DNA of 64,000 nt, from assembly GCF_003646465.1 (NCBI RefSeq), contig NZ_QZEX01000001.1:372001-436000 (forward strand). Reading direction: 5' to 3'. Both the position numbers and the translations under genes were made by a program. Numbering within the stretch: position 1 is the stretch's first letter; each line of letters begins with the position of its first letter. Below the pieces are notes generated by a model. It saw nothing but the letters and a program-made list of their open reading frames with translations, was not told the DNA's origin and searched no databases. Positions 24,119-35,848 of the stretch are shown here, piece by piece. Source of the stretch: Chachezhania antarctica. GTDB taxonomy: Bacteria > Pseudomonadota > Alphaproteobacteria > Rhodobacterales > Rhodobacteraceae.

Positions 24119-25143
24119 CAGCTGGTTCCGTCCAGTTCGACCCGCGGATCGAGCAGGCCGTAGATCAGGTCGATCACGATGTTCACGACGACGACCAGAA
24201 CCGTGCCCGCCAGAAGGATGCCCGCCAGCAACGGCATGTCGCGCTGGCTGACCGCCTCGTAGGACAGGGCGCCAAGGCCGGGGATGGCGAAGACGGATTC
24301 GATCACCACCGACCCGCCCAGTAGCGTGCCGGCCTGAAGGCCGATCATCGTGACGACAGGCAGCATCGCGGGGCGCGCCATGTGGCGCAGCGCGATCCGG
24401 CGGGACGGGACGCCGCGGGCGCGGGCGGCGGCAACCCAGCCGCTTTCGCCCGCGTCGATCATCGCGCCGCGCATCAGCCGGACGTAAAGCGCAAGGTATG
24501 TCAGTGCCAGCGTGAAGACCGGCAGGACAAGATGGCGGGCGATGTCCAGAACCGAGCCGACCGGCCCCAGATCGGCGCCATAGGTCGAAAGGCCGCCCAC
24601 CGGCAGCCAGCGCAGCTTGACCGCGAACAGGATTATGCCCAGAAGCCCCAGCCAGAACCCGGGCGTGGCGTTCAGCACCAGCGCGGTGACGGAGATCACG
24701 GTGTCCGCGGGCCGTCCACGCCGCAACGCCGCCAGCCCGCCCAGCACCGTTCCAAGGGCCGCGGACAGCAGGATGGCCGAGACCATCATCATCACCGTGT
24801 TCGGCAGTCGTTCAAGGATCACGGCGCCCACGCTGCGCGAGAAGGCGAAGGAATGGCCCAGATCGAAAGTGGCCAGCCGGGTCGCGTATGTCAGGAAACG
24901 ACCGCCCAAGCCTTCATTCAGGCCATAGCGTTCGCGCAGTTCGTCGGCGAAGGCCGCGTCGGCGCCGCCGATCCCGGCAAGGTAGGCGTCGACGGCATCG
25001 CCTTCGGCCATTTCCAGCAGGACGAAAACACCAAGGGACACCAGCAACAGCACAGGCACGGCCTGCAGCATACGGCGCAGCAGGTAACGGGAAAGTTGCA
25101 GCCCGCGGGGGCGGGCTGCAATCGTGACGTCAGGCGCGGTCAT
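24118..25143 (-). CDS. Dpp-type ABC importer, permease 1 (DppB-like)
   Basis: The protein has 341 residues. RYLLRRMLQAVPVLLLVSLGVFVLL is the typical first helix of DppB/OppB proteins. DLGHSFAFSRSVGAVILERLPNT is the second landmark, and the EAA region reads GWVAAARARGVPSRRIALRH. I placed the start at ATG 25143, which overlaps the stop of the binding-protein gene (ATGA). The longer in-frame start at 25188 would lie inside that gene. Confidence 0.92.
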   Translation of the reverse strand: MTAPDVTIAARPRGLQLSRYLLRRMLQAVPVLLLVSLGVFVLLEMAEGDAVDAYLAGIGGADAAFADELRERYGLNEGLGGRFLTYATRLATFDLGHSFAFSRSVGAVILERLPNTVMMMVSAILLSAALGTVLGGLAALRRGRPADTVISVTALVLNATPGFWLGLLGIILFAVKLRWLPVGGLSTYGADLGPVGSVLDIARHLVLPVFTLALTYLALYVRLMRGAMIDAGESGWVAAARARGVPSRRIALRHMARPAMLPVVTMIGLQAGTLLGGSVVIESVFAIPGLGALSYEAVSQRDMPLLAGILLAGTVLVVVVNIVIDLIYGLLDPRVELDGTS

Positions 25144-26735
25144 TCCGTGGGCTGGATCCATGTATCGGCCCAGTTGCCCGTGGCCCAACGCGGATTGTTG
25201 GCGACGTTCTTCACTTCGTCACGGGCGACCGTGATGAAGGTGAAATGGGTCAGGAACAGGATCGGCAGGTCGGTCTGGGCCAGCTCCTGGAACTCCTTGT
25301 AGACTTCGACGCGCGCGTCCGGGTCCAGCGTGCTTTGCCCCTTGGCAATCAGCGCGTTCATGTCGGCGCTGTCATAGCCGTACTGGTTGGCGAAGGGGAT
25401 GCCGGCCGCCAGCCCGCCCTGGTACAGGATCGTGGTCGAAATCGCGGGATCGTTGCGATAGACGGGCGACCCGATCGCCAGATCGTAATCGTGGTCGGTA
25501 TAGACCGCCGCGATATGGCCGCCGGGATCGGCGGTGACGATTTCCACGTCGATGCCGACCTTGCCCAGCGCCTGCCGCACGTAATCGCCCGCCGCGCGGG
25601 TCTGTTCGAACCACGGCGCCGGACGCAGGCGCAGCGAGAACCGGGTGCCGTCGTCACCGCGGGGGTAGCCTGCCTCGTCCAGCAGGGCTTCGGCCTTGTC
25701 GGTGTCGAAGTCGTAGGCCGGAACATCGTCGGTGTAGAACAGCGGATCGGTGGGCGGCACCGGGCCGGTCGCCGCCGTGGCGTAGCCCATGAAGACCACG
25801 TCGACGAGGAAATCCTTGTCGATGGCATAGGCCAGCGCCTGGCGCACCTCGGGCTTGGCAAGCTCGGGCGTCTCGTTGTTCATCTCGAGCACGATGTTGT
25901 AGGTGATGCCTTCATACCCTTCGGGGATCACGCTGATCCCGTCGATGGCGTCCAGACGCTCCAGATCCGTCAGGGGCACGGCGGAAAAGGCGGTGACCTG
26001 AACATCGCCGGTTTCCAGCGCCGCGGCCTTGGCACCCGCATCGGGCAGTACGCGGTAGACGATTTCATCGAGATAGGGCAGGCCCTCGCCCCAGTAGCTG
26101 TCGTTCTTCACCAGCTGGTAGAATTCGCCCGGGCGGTGTTCGCCAAAGACGAAGGGCCCGGTGCCGACGGGGGCGGTGTTGTACTCGGCCTCGGCCAGAT
26201 CCTTGCCTTCCAGCAGGTGTTTCGGCAGCACGGCCGTGACGGCCGGCATCGCGTTTTCGATCAGCTGCGCCGGAACGGGCTTCGAGAACTTGAAGATCGC
26301 GGTCGTGTCGTCCGGTGTCTCGACCGCTGTCAGGTCGGCGAAGATCTGGCCGCCGATGTTCTGCAGGGGCTTCCAGATCTCCATCGCGGAAAACGCCACG
26401 TCGGCCGAGGTGAACGGTTCACCGTCCGACCATGTCACGCCGTCACGCAGGGTGACGGTGAAGGTCAGGCCATCGTCCGAGCCTTCCCAAGCGGTGGCCA
26501 GCAGCGGCTTCAGCCCGGTGTCATAGTCCATCTCGGCCAGCGGCTCGACGATCTTGGACGACAGGTAGAACACGCCGTTCGACGCAACGATGGCGGGGTT
26601 GAGGTTCCGTGGTTCGGTATCGGCGGCGACGGTCAGCGTTCCGCCCGAAACCGGCTCCTGCGCAAGCGCGGGCAGCGCGGCGGATAGCGCCAGAAGCGCC
26701 GCGGCGCCAAGTCGTGATATCCTGAAGTGGTTCAT
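25140..26735 (-). CDS. Dpp-type ABC importer, periplasmic substrate-binding protein (family 5)
   Basis: The protein has 531 residues with a signal peptide (ALLALSAALPALAQ, about 1-26). The family 5 signature region is EGSDDGLTFTVTLRDGVTWSDGEPFTSADVAFS. The ligand could be a peptide, opine, nickel chelate or other small organic. Only 42 bases separate it from the pyridoxal 4-dehydrogenase gene upstream, so it is probably co-transcribed with the B6 genes. That makes a B6-related solute conceivable but unproven. Confidence 0.9.
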   Translation of the reverse strand: MNHFRISRLGAAALLALSAALPALAQEPVSGGTLTVAADTEPRNLNPAIVASNGVFYLSSKIVEPLAEMDYDTGLKPLLATAWEGSDDGLTFTVTLRDGVTWSDGEPFTSADVAFSAMEIWKPLQNIGGQIFADLTAVETPDDTTAIFKFSKPVPAQLIENAMPAVTAVLPKHLLEGKDLAEAEYNTAPVGTGPFVFGEHRPGEFYQLVKNDSYWGEGLPYLDEIVYRVLPDAGAKAAALETGDVQVTAFSAVPLTDLERLDAIDGISVIPEGYEGITYNIVLEMNNETPELAKPEVRQALAYAIDKDFLVDVVFMGYATAATGPVPPTDPLFYTDDVPAYDFDTDKAEALLDEAGYPRGDDGTRFSLRLRPAPWFEQTRAAGDYVRQALGKVGIDVEIVTADPGGHIAAVYTDHDYDLAIGSPVYRNDPAISTTILYQGGLAAGIPFANQYGYDSADMNALIAKGQSTLDPDARVEVYKEFQELAQTDLPILFLTHFTFITVARDEVKNVANNPRWATGNWADTWIQPTE

Positions 26736-26777
26736 TCTAGTAACCTTTCCCTGTTTAAGGCGGCACCAAGAGGCTGT

Positions 26778-27548
<771 letters not shown>

Positions 27549-28733
27549 TCATCCGTCCGCGTCGATCCGCGCGGTGACGGCGGCCATGCCGGCGGCCAGG
27601 TCGACGTCATGGCCCAGCGCCGTCATCGCGCCCCCCACGGCGGCGACGGCGGCCAGCGCGTAGATCGGCTGCGCCGTCGGGCCCATGTGGCCGATGCGGA
27701 TCAGCTTGCCCGCTGTCACCCCGCGCCCGGCCGACAGCATCACACCATAGCGCGCCCGCGCTTCGGCGATGACCGGACCGGCATCGACGCCGTCGGGCAT
27801 CTTCACGGCCGTACAGGTGGCCGAGGCGATTTCTTCCCGCGCGGGCCAAAGCTTCAGCCCCAGCGCCAGGATCCCGGCGCGGCAGGCGGCGGCGGTCAGC
27901 GCGTGGCGGGCCCAGACGGCCTCCGGCCCTTCGCGCAGGTAGCGGTCCAGTGCCGCGTCCAGCCCGTTGATTTCCGCCACAGACGGCGTGAAGGGGAAGG
28001 GGTTCGTGCGCTTCCACGCATAGCGCCAGTCCTTCATCGCAAGGATCGAGGCCGTGGGCGCATCGGGGTTGGCATCAATCTTGGCCCAGGCGGCTTCCGA
28101 CACGGCGGCCAGCGTCAGACCGGGCGGGCAGCCCATGCACTTGTTCGGGCCGGACACGTAGATCCCTGCCTTGCATGAACCGGGACCGCCCGGCATCCCG
28201 CCAAAGGACGACACCGCGTCGACGATCATCAGCGCCTCGGCGTCTGCCACGATGGCGCCGATGGCATCGATGTCGTTCAGCGTGCCCGACGGGGTGTCGT
28301 GATGGCAGACCGACACGACCGCGATCTCCGGGTGGTCCTTCAGGTAGGTGCGTACCGTTTCCGGGTCGATGCAGTCGTCATAGGCGACCTCGATCTCCTC
28401 AACGCGCTTGGCATAGCGAGCGGCCCAGTAGCCGAAGCCCTTGCCGTAGACGCCCGAGGCAAGGTTCAGCACCACGTCGTCCTTCGCGATCAGCGATGCG
28501 GCGGCGGCTTCCAGCCCCAGTACCGGTTCGCCCTGCAGGATCAGCGGTGGTTCCGGCGTGTCCATCGCCTTCTGCGCCTTCAGCGCCACGGATTCATAGA
28601 ACGCCTGAAACGCGGGGTCGTAATCGTAGAGCACGGTCCGCCCCATGGTCTGCAGGACCTCGGGGTAGGCATCGACCGGACCGGCGGTCAGGGTAAATAC
28701 GGGAGGGGTCTCTTCGGCATAGCGCATCTTCAT
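27549..28733 (-). CDS. ppaT: Pyridoxamine-pyruvate transaminase
   Basis: The protein has 394 residues of the class V (alanine-glyoxylate) aminotransferase fold. Long segments match M. loti pyridoxamine-pyruvate transaminase as I recall it: FTLTAGPVDAYPEVL, LNLASGVYGKGFGYWAARYA, VVSVCHHDTPSGTLN, IVDAVSSFGG and IGHMGPTAQPIYA. The catalytic Lys is K198 in SGPNKCMG (K197 in M. loti). The enzyme converts pyridoxamine and pyruvate to pyridoxal and L-alanine, using the vitamer itself in place of bound PLP. It lies between the lactonase and the dehydrogenase that use its product. Confidence 0.9.
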   Translation of the reverse strand: MKMRYAEETPPVFTLTAGPVDAYPEVLQTMGRTVLYDYDPAFQAFYESVALKAQKAMDTPEPPLILQGEPVLGLEAAAASLIAKDDVVLNLASGVYGKGFGYWAARYAKRVEEIEVAYDDCIDPETVRTYLKDHPEIAVVSVCHHDTPSGTLNDIDAIGAIVADAEALMIVDAVSSFGGMPGGPGSCKAGIYVSGPNKCMGCPPGLTLAAVSEAAWAKIDANPDAPTASILAMKDWRYAWKRTNPFPFTPSVAEINGLDAALDRYLREGPEAVWARHALTAAACRAGILALGLKLWPAREEIASATCTAVKMPDGVDAGPVIAEARARYGVMLSAGRGVTAGKLIRIGHMGPTAQPIYALAAVAAVGGAMTALGHDVDLAAGMAAVTARIDADG

Positions 28734-28794
28734 GCTCCGGGTCTGGTGTGACCCTCCCCGGTGTCCGGGGAAGGGATACTGGTCGAACGGGCCG

Positions 28795-30577
<1,783 letters not shown>

Positions 30578-30578
30578 G

Positions 30579-31664
30579 TCAGCTCTCCGTCCATGAGCGG
30601 CGGGCATCAAGCCATTCGGCCAGCGCCAGAAGGATCAGCAGGCTGGACACCAGCACCAGCGTGAAATCCTGCGGCACGCCCACGCGCCGGGCGGCACTTT
30701 CGGCGCCGATCAGCAGGGTGGAATACAGGAAGATCAGGATGATCGAGCCCACGCCGTGGAACCGGGCCAGGAACACCAAGGGGATCACCATCAGCCCGTA
30801 GGCGGGGTTCCAGTCGGCCTGGATATTGCCTGTCACGCCCAGAACCTCGGACGCGCCGGCCAGCCCCGCGAACCCGGCCGAGATCGCGAAGACGGCGACC
30901 GTGAGCAGCGGCACGTTCAGCCCGGCATGGGCCGCGGCATGGGGGTTCGCGCCCACCGTGCGCAGACGCAGGCCGAAGGCGGTGCGCGTCATCATCAGGT
31001 GCACCGCCAGCACGGCAAGGATGCCCCAGATCATGCCGCTGGAAATCGTCGTGTCGAAGAGCCTGGGCATCCGGTCCGGGACGGGCAGGGTGCGGGTTTG
31101 CGGTACGGTGGTGGTGGGGTCGAGGAACACGAGCTTGACCAGTACATTGGCCAGCGACACGCCAAGGAAGGTCATCATCAGCGTGGTGATGATCTCGTTC
31201 ACGCCCTGATAGGCACGCAGAAGGGCAGGCACGACCGACCAGAGCGCGCCCACCAGCGCCGCCACGCAGAACCCGGCGACAAGCATCGCCCAGCCGGGCA
31301 GGATATCGACAAGCGAAGGTGCCAGGGCTGCCGCTGCTACGGCGCCCAGCAGGAACTGACCGTCCACGCCAAGATTCCAAAGGCCTGCCCGGAACGCCAC
31401 GATCAGGCCCGCGGCCAGGAACAGCAGCGGCGCCATCCGCGTGGCTGTCTGTTGCAGGCCCAGCGACGACAGCAGCCCCCGGCGCACGACGTAGCCGTAA
31501 TACTCCAGCGGATCGACACCGAAGAGCAGCAGCACAATGCCCGAGACCACCAGCGCCGCGAGGATCGGCCCCAGCGTCACCAGCACGAAGCGTTGCAGCC
31601 ACCGCGACGACCGGCGGGGGCTTTGGGCCGGGGCTGCGTCGTCGAGTTCGGAGCTTGCACTCAT
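30579..31664 (-). CDS. BMP-type ABC importer, permease 1 (NupP/YufP-like)
   Basis: The protein has 361 residues with a charged N-terminal tail and about ten membrane helices. ATRMAPLLFLAAGLIVAFRAGLWNLGVDGQFLLGA is the diagnostic block of this permease family, and ANPHAAAHAGLNV lies on the cytoplasmic side. It overlaps the ATPase gene by ATGA. Partner of permease 2 in a heterodimeric channel. Confidence 0.9.
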   Translation of the reverse strand: MSASSELDDAAPAQSPRRSSRWLQRFVLVTLGPILAALVVSGIVLLLFGVDPLEYYGYVVRRGLLSSLGLQQTATRMAPLLFLAAGLIVAFRAGLWNLGVDGQFLLGAVAAAALAPSLVDILPGWAMLVAGFCVAALVGALWSVVPALLRAYQGVNEIITTLMMTFLGVSLANVLVKLVFLDPTTTVPQTRTLPVPDRMPRLFDTTISSGMIWGILAVLAVHLMMTRTAFGLRLRTVGANPHAAAHAGLNVPLLTVAVFAISAGFAGLAGASEVLGVTGNIQADWNPAYGLMVIPLVFLARFHGVGSIILIFLYSTLLIGAESAARRVGVPQDFTLVLVSSLLILLALAEWLDARRSWTES

Positions 31665-33256
31665 GCCGCGTCCCCCGTCGTGTCTGCCATCTTGCCTTCG
31701 TCGACCATCAGCCGGCCCAGGCGCAGCCGCAGATCGCCCGCGCCCGCATCGTTGACGACGGTGCCGCGGATGCGTCCGCTGGCCATCACCGCGATGCGGT
31801 CCGCCAGTTCGATCAATTCGTCCAACTCGGTCGAGATCAGGAGCACCGCCAGCCCCTTGTCCGCGATCTCGCGAATCCGGCGGCGGGAGGCGGCGATGTT
31901 GCGGGTATCGAGCCCGTAGGTCGGCTTGTTGAAGATCACCGCCCGCGCCTCGCCCGTCAGTTCGCGGGCCAGCAGAACCTTCTGGATATTTCCGCCGGAC
32001 AGGTGCCCGATGGGCGTGAATTCACTGGGCGCGCGCACCGAATAGTGCCGGATCACCTCGCGCGCGTGGGCGCCGATGCGGGCGGGGCGTTCGATTCCCC
32101 CGCTCCAGAACGGCGCGGCGCCGATATCCTTCAGCACGGTGTTTTCAGCGATCGGGAAGATCCCGATGGTGCCCTCCGACAGGCGATCGTCGGTCAGGTA
32201 GCGCAGGCCCAGCTTGCGCCGTTGCCCGACGCTGAGCCGGGTCACGTCGGCGCCGTCGAACATCACCCGGCCCGCGGTGGCCGAGCGCTGGCCCGACAGC
32301 GCCTCGGCCAGCTGTTTCTGACCGTTGCCGTCGATGCCCGCGATGCCAAGGATCTCGCCCGGCCGCAGGTCGAACGAGAGGTCCTTCAGCGCCATCATCT
32401 CGGCCCCGCCTTCGGTGCCAAGGCGTTCGACGGACAGAAGCGGCGCGGCGGTGGGGGCGGGGCGGTCACGGTAGAGGCTGGCCGAGGTATCGCTGCCGCC
32501 GAACATCAGGCGGACCATTTCTTCGATCGCCGCGTCCTCGTCCATGCGGGCCAGCGCGTCGGGCGCGATATCGCCCACCATGCGGCCCTGTTGCAGGACG
32601 CTGATCCGGTCGCCGAAGCGGTAGGCCTCGCCCAGTTTGTGGGTGATGAAGATCACCGCCAGCCCGCGCTCCGCGAGGCGCCGCATCTGCGCGCCCAGCT
32701 CGTCCGCGCCGGATGGGGTCAGCATCGACGTCGCCTCGTCCAGGATCAGGACGCGGGCGTCGCGCAGAAGGGCGCGGGCGATTTCGATCTGCTGCTGTTC
32801 GCCAAGGGACAGGTCGCCCGTCATCGCGTCCAGTTGCACCTTCAGGCCGAAGTCGCGCGACAGCTCGGCGATGCGCCGTTCGATCTGCGCGCGGTGCGGG
32901 CGCCGCCACCACGGGGCGCCCAGCACGAGGTTTTCAAAGACCGTCAGCGTGGGCACCAGCATGACATGCTGGAACACCGTGGCGATCCCGGCATCGAGGC
33001 TGGCCGAAGGGCTGTCCAGCCGGGAGCCGGTCCCGGCGACGGAGATATGGCCGTCATCCGGTTCTTGCAGCCCGGCCAGCATGCCGACGATGGTCGACTT
33101 GCCGGCCCCGTTTTCGCCCAGAAGCACATGAACCTCGCCCGTCCGCACCGTCAGCGACACGCCATCCACGGCCAGAACGCCGGGAAAGCGCTTGGTGACC
33201 GTGTGGAGGCCGACGGCCTCGGACATGTCGGATGCGGTTTGGGCGGGCAGGGTCAT
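31661..33256 (-). CDS. BMP-type ABC importer, double ATP-binding protein (NupO/YufO-like)
   Basis: The protein has 531 residues with two ABC modules of sugar/nucleoside type. The first has GENGAGKST and LSLGEQQQIEIARAL with LILDEATSML. The second is degenerate, with GIDGNGQKQLAEAL in place of Walker A and LSGGNIQKVLLAREL as signature. This pairing of a strong and a weak site is normal in this group. It starts one base after the stop of the binding-protein gene. Confidence 0.92.
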   Translation of the reverse strand: MTLPAQTASDMSEAVGLHTVTKRFPGVLAVDGVSLTVRTGEVHVLLGENGAGKSTIVGMLAGLQEPDDGHISVAGTGSRLDSPSASLDAGIATVFQHVMLVPTLTVFENLVLGAPWWRRPHRAQIERRIAELSRDFGLKVQLDAMTGDLSLGEQQQIEIARALLRDARVLILDEATSMLTPSGADELGAQMRRLAERGLAVIFITHKLGEAYRFGDRISVLQQGRMVGDIAPDALARMDEDAAIEEMVRLMFGGSDTSASLYRDRPAPTAAPLLSVERLGTEGGAEMMALKDLSFDLRPGEILGIAGIDGNGQKQLAEALSGQRSATAGRVMFDGADVTRLSVGQRRKLGLRYLTDDRLSEGTIGIFPIAENTVLKDIGAAPFWSGGIERPARIGAHAREVIRHYSVRAPSEFTPIGHLSGGNIQKVLLARELTGEARAVIFNKPTYGLDTRNIAASRRRIREIADKGLAVLLISTELDELIELADRIAVMASGRIRGTVVNDAGAGDLRLRLGRLMVDEGKMADTTGDAA

Positions 33257-33257
33257 G

Positions 33258-34271
33258 TCACTCGGTCACCGTCACAAGAGACCGGACGTCTTCGGCATCG
33301 AAGACAGGCTCGACCGTGATTTCGCCCGCGATGATCTGATCGCGCAGCGCCATCACTTCGTCCCACGCGGCGGCATCGACCTGCGGCGTCTTCAGAAGCT
33401 TCACGCTGTCATCGGACAGGGAGATCGCATAGCCCGTCGTGCCGAACGTGTCGTTCTTCAGGTCCTCGATCATCGCGGTGTAGACCGGCGTCATGTCCCA
33501 GACGACCGAGGTCAGCAGGTGCCCCTTGTCGAGCGACCCCTTGTCGCCGATCACGTCGATGAACAGCGTGTCCGACCCATCGGTGGCCTTGTTCGTCTCG
33601 ACAGCCTGGATCATGCCGAAGGACGATCCGTTGCCCTGCCCGAAGATGATGTCGGCGCCGGCGGCGATCACGCTGGTGGTCACGCGGTTGCCGCCCGCGG
33701 CATCGGAATAGGCGGCGGGGCCGATCACGGCATAAAGCACCTTCACATCCGGGTTTTCGGCCTTCACGCCCTCGGCGAAGCCCGCGGATTGCGAGTTCCA
33801 CGACGGCGGTTCGCCCGACACCACGATCCCGACGGTGCCGGTGGTGGTCATCTTGCCGGCGAGCCGGCCGGCAAGGTAGGCGCCCTCATGGCCCGACAGC
33901 GTGTAGTCGGCGATCAGGCCTTCGGTCAGCCCGTCGGGCGTATCGACGATGGCCACCGGCACGCCGGTTTCCTGCGCGATTTCCGGTGCGGCGGTGTTGT
34001 AGCCCGACGCATGGGCGATCATCAGGTCCACGCCTTCGGCGGCCAGTTCGCGCATCGGCGCGCGCACGTCGCCATAGCCCAGACCGTCGGCCACAACGAC
34101 CTCGACGCCCGTGGCTTCTCCGGCGGCTTTCGCGGAATCGACGCCTTGCTGGTTCCAGCCGAAGTCGCTGCCTTTCTCAGGGGTGAGGATCGCGATACTG
34201 TTGACGTCGGCGGCCATCGCGCTGGCGGCCAGCAGCCCGGCCAGAGGAATGGAATACAATAGATGTCTCAT
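33258..34271 (-). CDS. BMP-family periplasmic substrate-binding protein
   Basis: The protein has 337 residues with a signal peptide (LAGLLAASAMAAD, about 1-20). BMP-family landmarks are SIAILTPEKGSDFGWNQQGVDSA, HASGYNTAAPEIAQE, GHEGAYLAGRLAGKMT and ADIIFGQGNGSSFGMIQAV. Family members bind nucleosides and related bases. Because the operon continues into 4-pyridoxolactonase, pyridoxamine transaminase and pyridoxal dehydrogenase, a B6 vitamer is the likely ligand here (inference). A ribosome site, GGGAGACG, precedes the ATG. The start overlaps the 5' end of the divergent plus-strand gene. Confidence 0.9.
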   Translation of the reverse strand: MRHLLYSIPLAGLLAASAMAADVNSIAILTPEKGSDFGWNQQGVDSAKAAGEATGVEVVVADGLGYGDVRAPMRELAAEGVDLMIAHASGYNTAAPEIAQETGVPVAIVDTPDGLTEGLIADYTLSGHEGAYLAGRLAGKMTTTGTVGIVVSGEPPSWNSQSAGFAEGVKAENPDVKVLYAVIGPAAYSDAAGGNRVTTSVIAAGADIIFGQGNGSSFGMIQAVETNKATDGSDTLFIDVIGDKGSLDKGHLLTSVVWDMTPVYTAMIEDLKNDTFGTTGYAISLSDDSVKLLKTPQVDAAAWDEVMALRDQIIAGEITVEPVFDAEDVRSLVTVTE

Positions 34272-34790
34272 GGTTTTCGTCTCCCGTGGTTAGTGTCAGG
34301 CGCCCCGGTTCAAGCCGGTGCGTCGGTATTGCGATCCCTGGCCACTGGCGCGGCCGGGATCCTTTTTGTGCTCGCCACTGTCGCGGGCCAGGCTGGGGCC
34401 GATGACACGGGCGGCTACGTTCCCTATTCCGGGATCGTTCGCGGGACCGAGGGCGTGACCCCGGTCGAACTGGTGATCGAGAATGCGGGCCCCGGGCCCA
34501 TCCTCTGCCAGGCGTCGCTGGCGCACTGGTATTCCGATGACTTGGGGGAGGCGCCGGCCGCCGGGGTGCTGAGCGTGACGCTGTGGCACGACCCGGAAAC
34601 CGGCAGCCTTGTGTTGCTGAACGCGCATCGCGACCGGATGCCGGTCGAGGCGGTGACCTGCCGCGCGCCGGATGCCACCCGCTGGACACGCCTCGCGCTG
34701 CCCTTCGCGGCCGGGGAAGGACCGGCGCGTATCGTCCGCCGTTGTGCCACCGGCGCCGATGCGGCGCTGGTCTGCGGTCCGGTCGATTAG
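34263..34790 (+). CDS. Small secreted protein of unknown function
   Basis: The protein has 175 residues at most. A hydrophobic segment, AAGILFVLATVAGQAGA, near residues 30-46 looks like a signal peptide. The rest reads like a compact secreted domain (YVPYSGIVRGTEGVTPVELVIENAG, LAHWYSDDLG, LSVTLWHDPETGSLVLLNA) with four Cys that could form two disulfides. I do not recognise a named family. The ATG at 34263 would overlap the divergent BMP gene by nine bases. A GTG at 34293 would avoid that and give a more usual signal peptide length, so the start is uncertain. It separates the BMP operon from the TRAP operon. Confidence 0.6.
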   Translation: MSHGFRLPWLVSGAPVQAGASVLRSLATGAAGILFVLATVAGQAGADDTGGYVPYSGIVRGTEGVTPVELVIENAGPGPILCQASLAHWYSDDLGEAPAAGVLSVTLWHDPETGSLVLLNAHRDRMPVEAVTCRAPDATRWTRLALPFAAGEGPARIVRRCATGADAALVCGPVD

Positions 34791-34812
34791 GGCGCACGAG
34801 GCAGGCATCGGA

Positions 34813-35820
34813 TCAGGACCCGTTCCCGTCGAGGATCGCCTTGATCCGTTCGTATTCAGCGGTGACGGCGGGTTGATCTGCAATCTCGGCCTCGCCCACC
34901 TCAAGAAACTGCGCGGCCATCGCGGCCTGTTCGTCGTCCGACAGCGACAGGATCTCGCCGCCGTTCTCCGTCCAGATGGCGTTGGCCTTCTCGACGTTCG
35001 CGACGCCCCACGGGAACACCGCTTCCTCGGCCGCGCGGCCGGATGCGATGATCGCGGCCTGCACCTCTTCGGGCTGCGACTGGAACCATGCCTCGTTCAC
35101 CAGTGTGACAGAAACGATGTGCGAGAAGTTCAGATCGGTGACGTATTTCGCGGTGTCGTAGTACTTGAACGCGGTCAGGATCGGCATGCCGGCCAGCATC
35201 CCGTCCAGCCCGCCGGATTGAAGCGCGGGCGTGACTTCGGACAGCGCCATCGGCGTGGGCTGCGCGCCCGCCGCCTTCATCGGCTCCATCTGCAGCGGCG
35301 AGGCGAAGGTCCGCACCTTCATGCCCTTCATGTCGGCCAGTGTTTCAACCGGCTTGGTGGCGAGCAGCAGCGTAGGGGAGTTGTAGATCGCGCCGATCAC
35401 CCGCACGCCCTTGTCGAGAAACATCTCCTCAAGGTGCTGGCGGTAGTCGGGATCGTGGATGACCGATGCCACCTCCTCCGGGCTTGCGAACAGGCCCGGC
35501 ACGTCGAAGGCCTGAAACCGCGGGTCCACGTTGGTGACGAATGAGGTGGGGGTCGTGAACGCCTCGATCGTGCCCAGCAGCACGCCTTCCGCCATCCGCG
35601 GGATCGCGCCCAGCTGGCTGGCGGGGTAGATCTCGACCGTCACGGCATCGGGGGCGCGGGCGGCCATTTCTTCGGCGAAGACCTTCTGCCATTCGTGCTG
35701 CACGTCGTTGATCGTGGCGCTGGCCAGTTTCATCGTCGATTGCGCGGCCGCGGGCAGGGCCGCTAGTGCCAGCGTCGCGAGGAGGGCGCTCAGGACGGGG
35801 CGGCGGGGAAGGCGGAACAT
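34813..35820 (-). CDS. TRAP transporter periplasmic binding protein (DctP-like)
   Basis: The protein has 335 residues with a signal peptide (ATLALAALPAAAQ, about 1-26). TRAP landmarks are VEIYPASQLGAIPRMAEGVLLGTIEAFTT, the segment LADMKGMKVRTFASPL, and the Arg in MKVRT that usually binds a carboxylate of the ligand. The substrate is therefore probably an organic acid. It is the last gene of the leftward operon that begins with the cupin dioxygenase. Confidence 0.92.
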   Translation of the reverse strand: MFRLPRRPVLSALLATLALAALPAAAQSTMKLASATINDVQHEWQKVFAEEMAARAPDAVTVEIYPASQLGAIPRMAEGVLLGTIEAFTTPTSFVTNVDPRFQAFDVPGLFASPEEVASVIHDPDYRQHLEEMFLDKGVRVIGAIYNSPTLLLATKPVETLADMKGMKVRTFASPLQMEPMKAAGAQPTPMALSEVTPALQSGGLDGMLAGMPILTAFKYYDTAKYVTDLNFSHIVSVTLVNEAWFQSQPEEVQAAIIASGRAAEEAVFPWGVANVEKANAIWTENGGEILSLSDDEQAAMAAQFLEVGEAEIADQPAVTAEYERIKAILDGNGS

Positions 35821-35848
35821 GGGGGTTTCTCCTATTGGCTCGCTGGTG

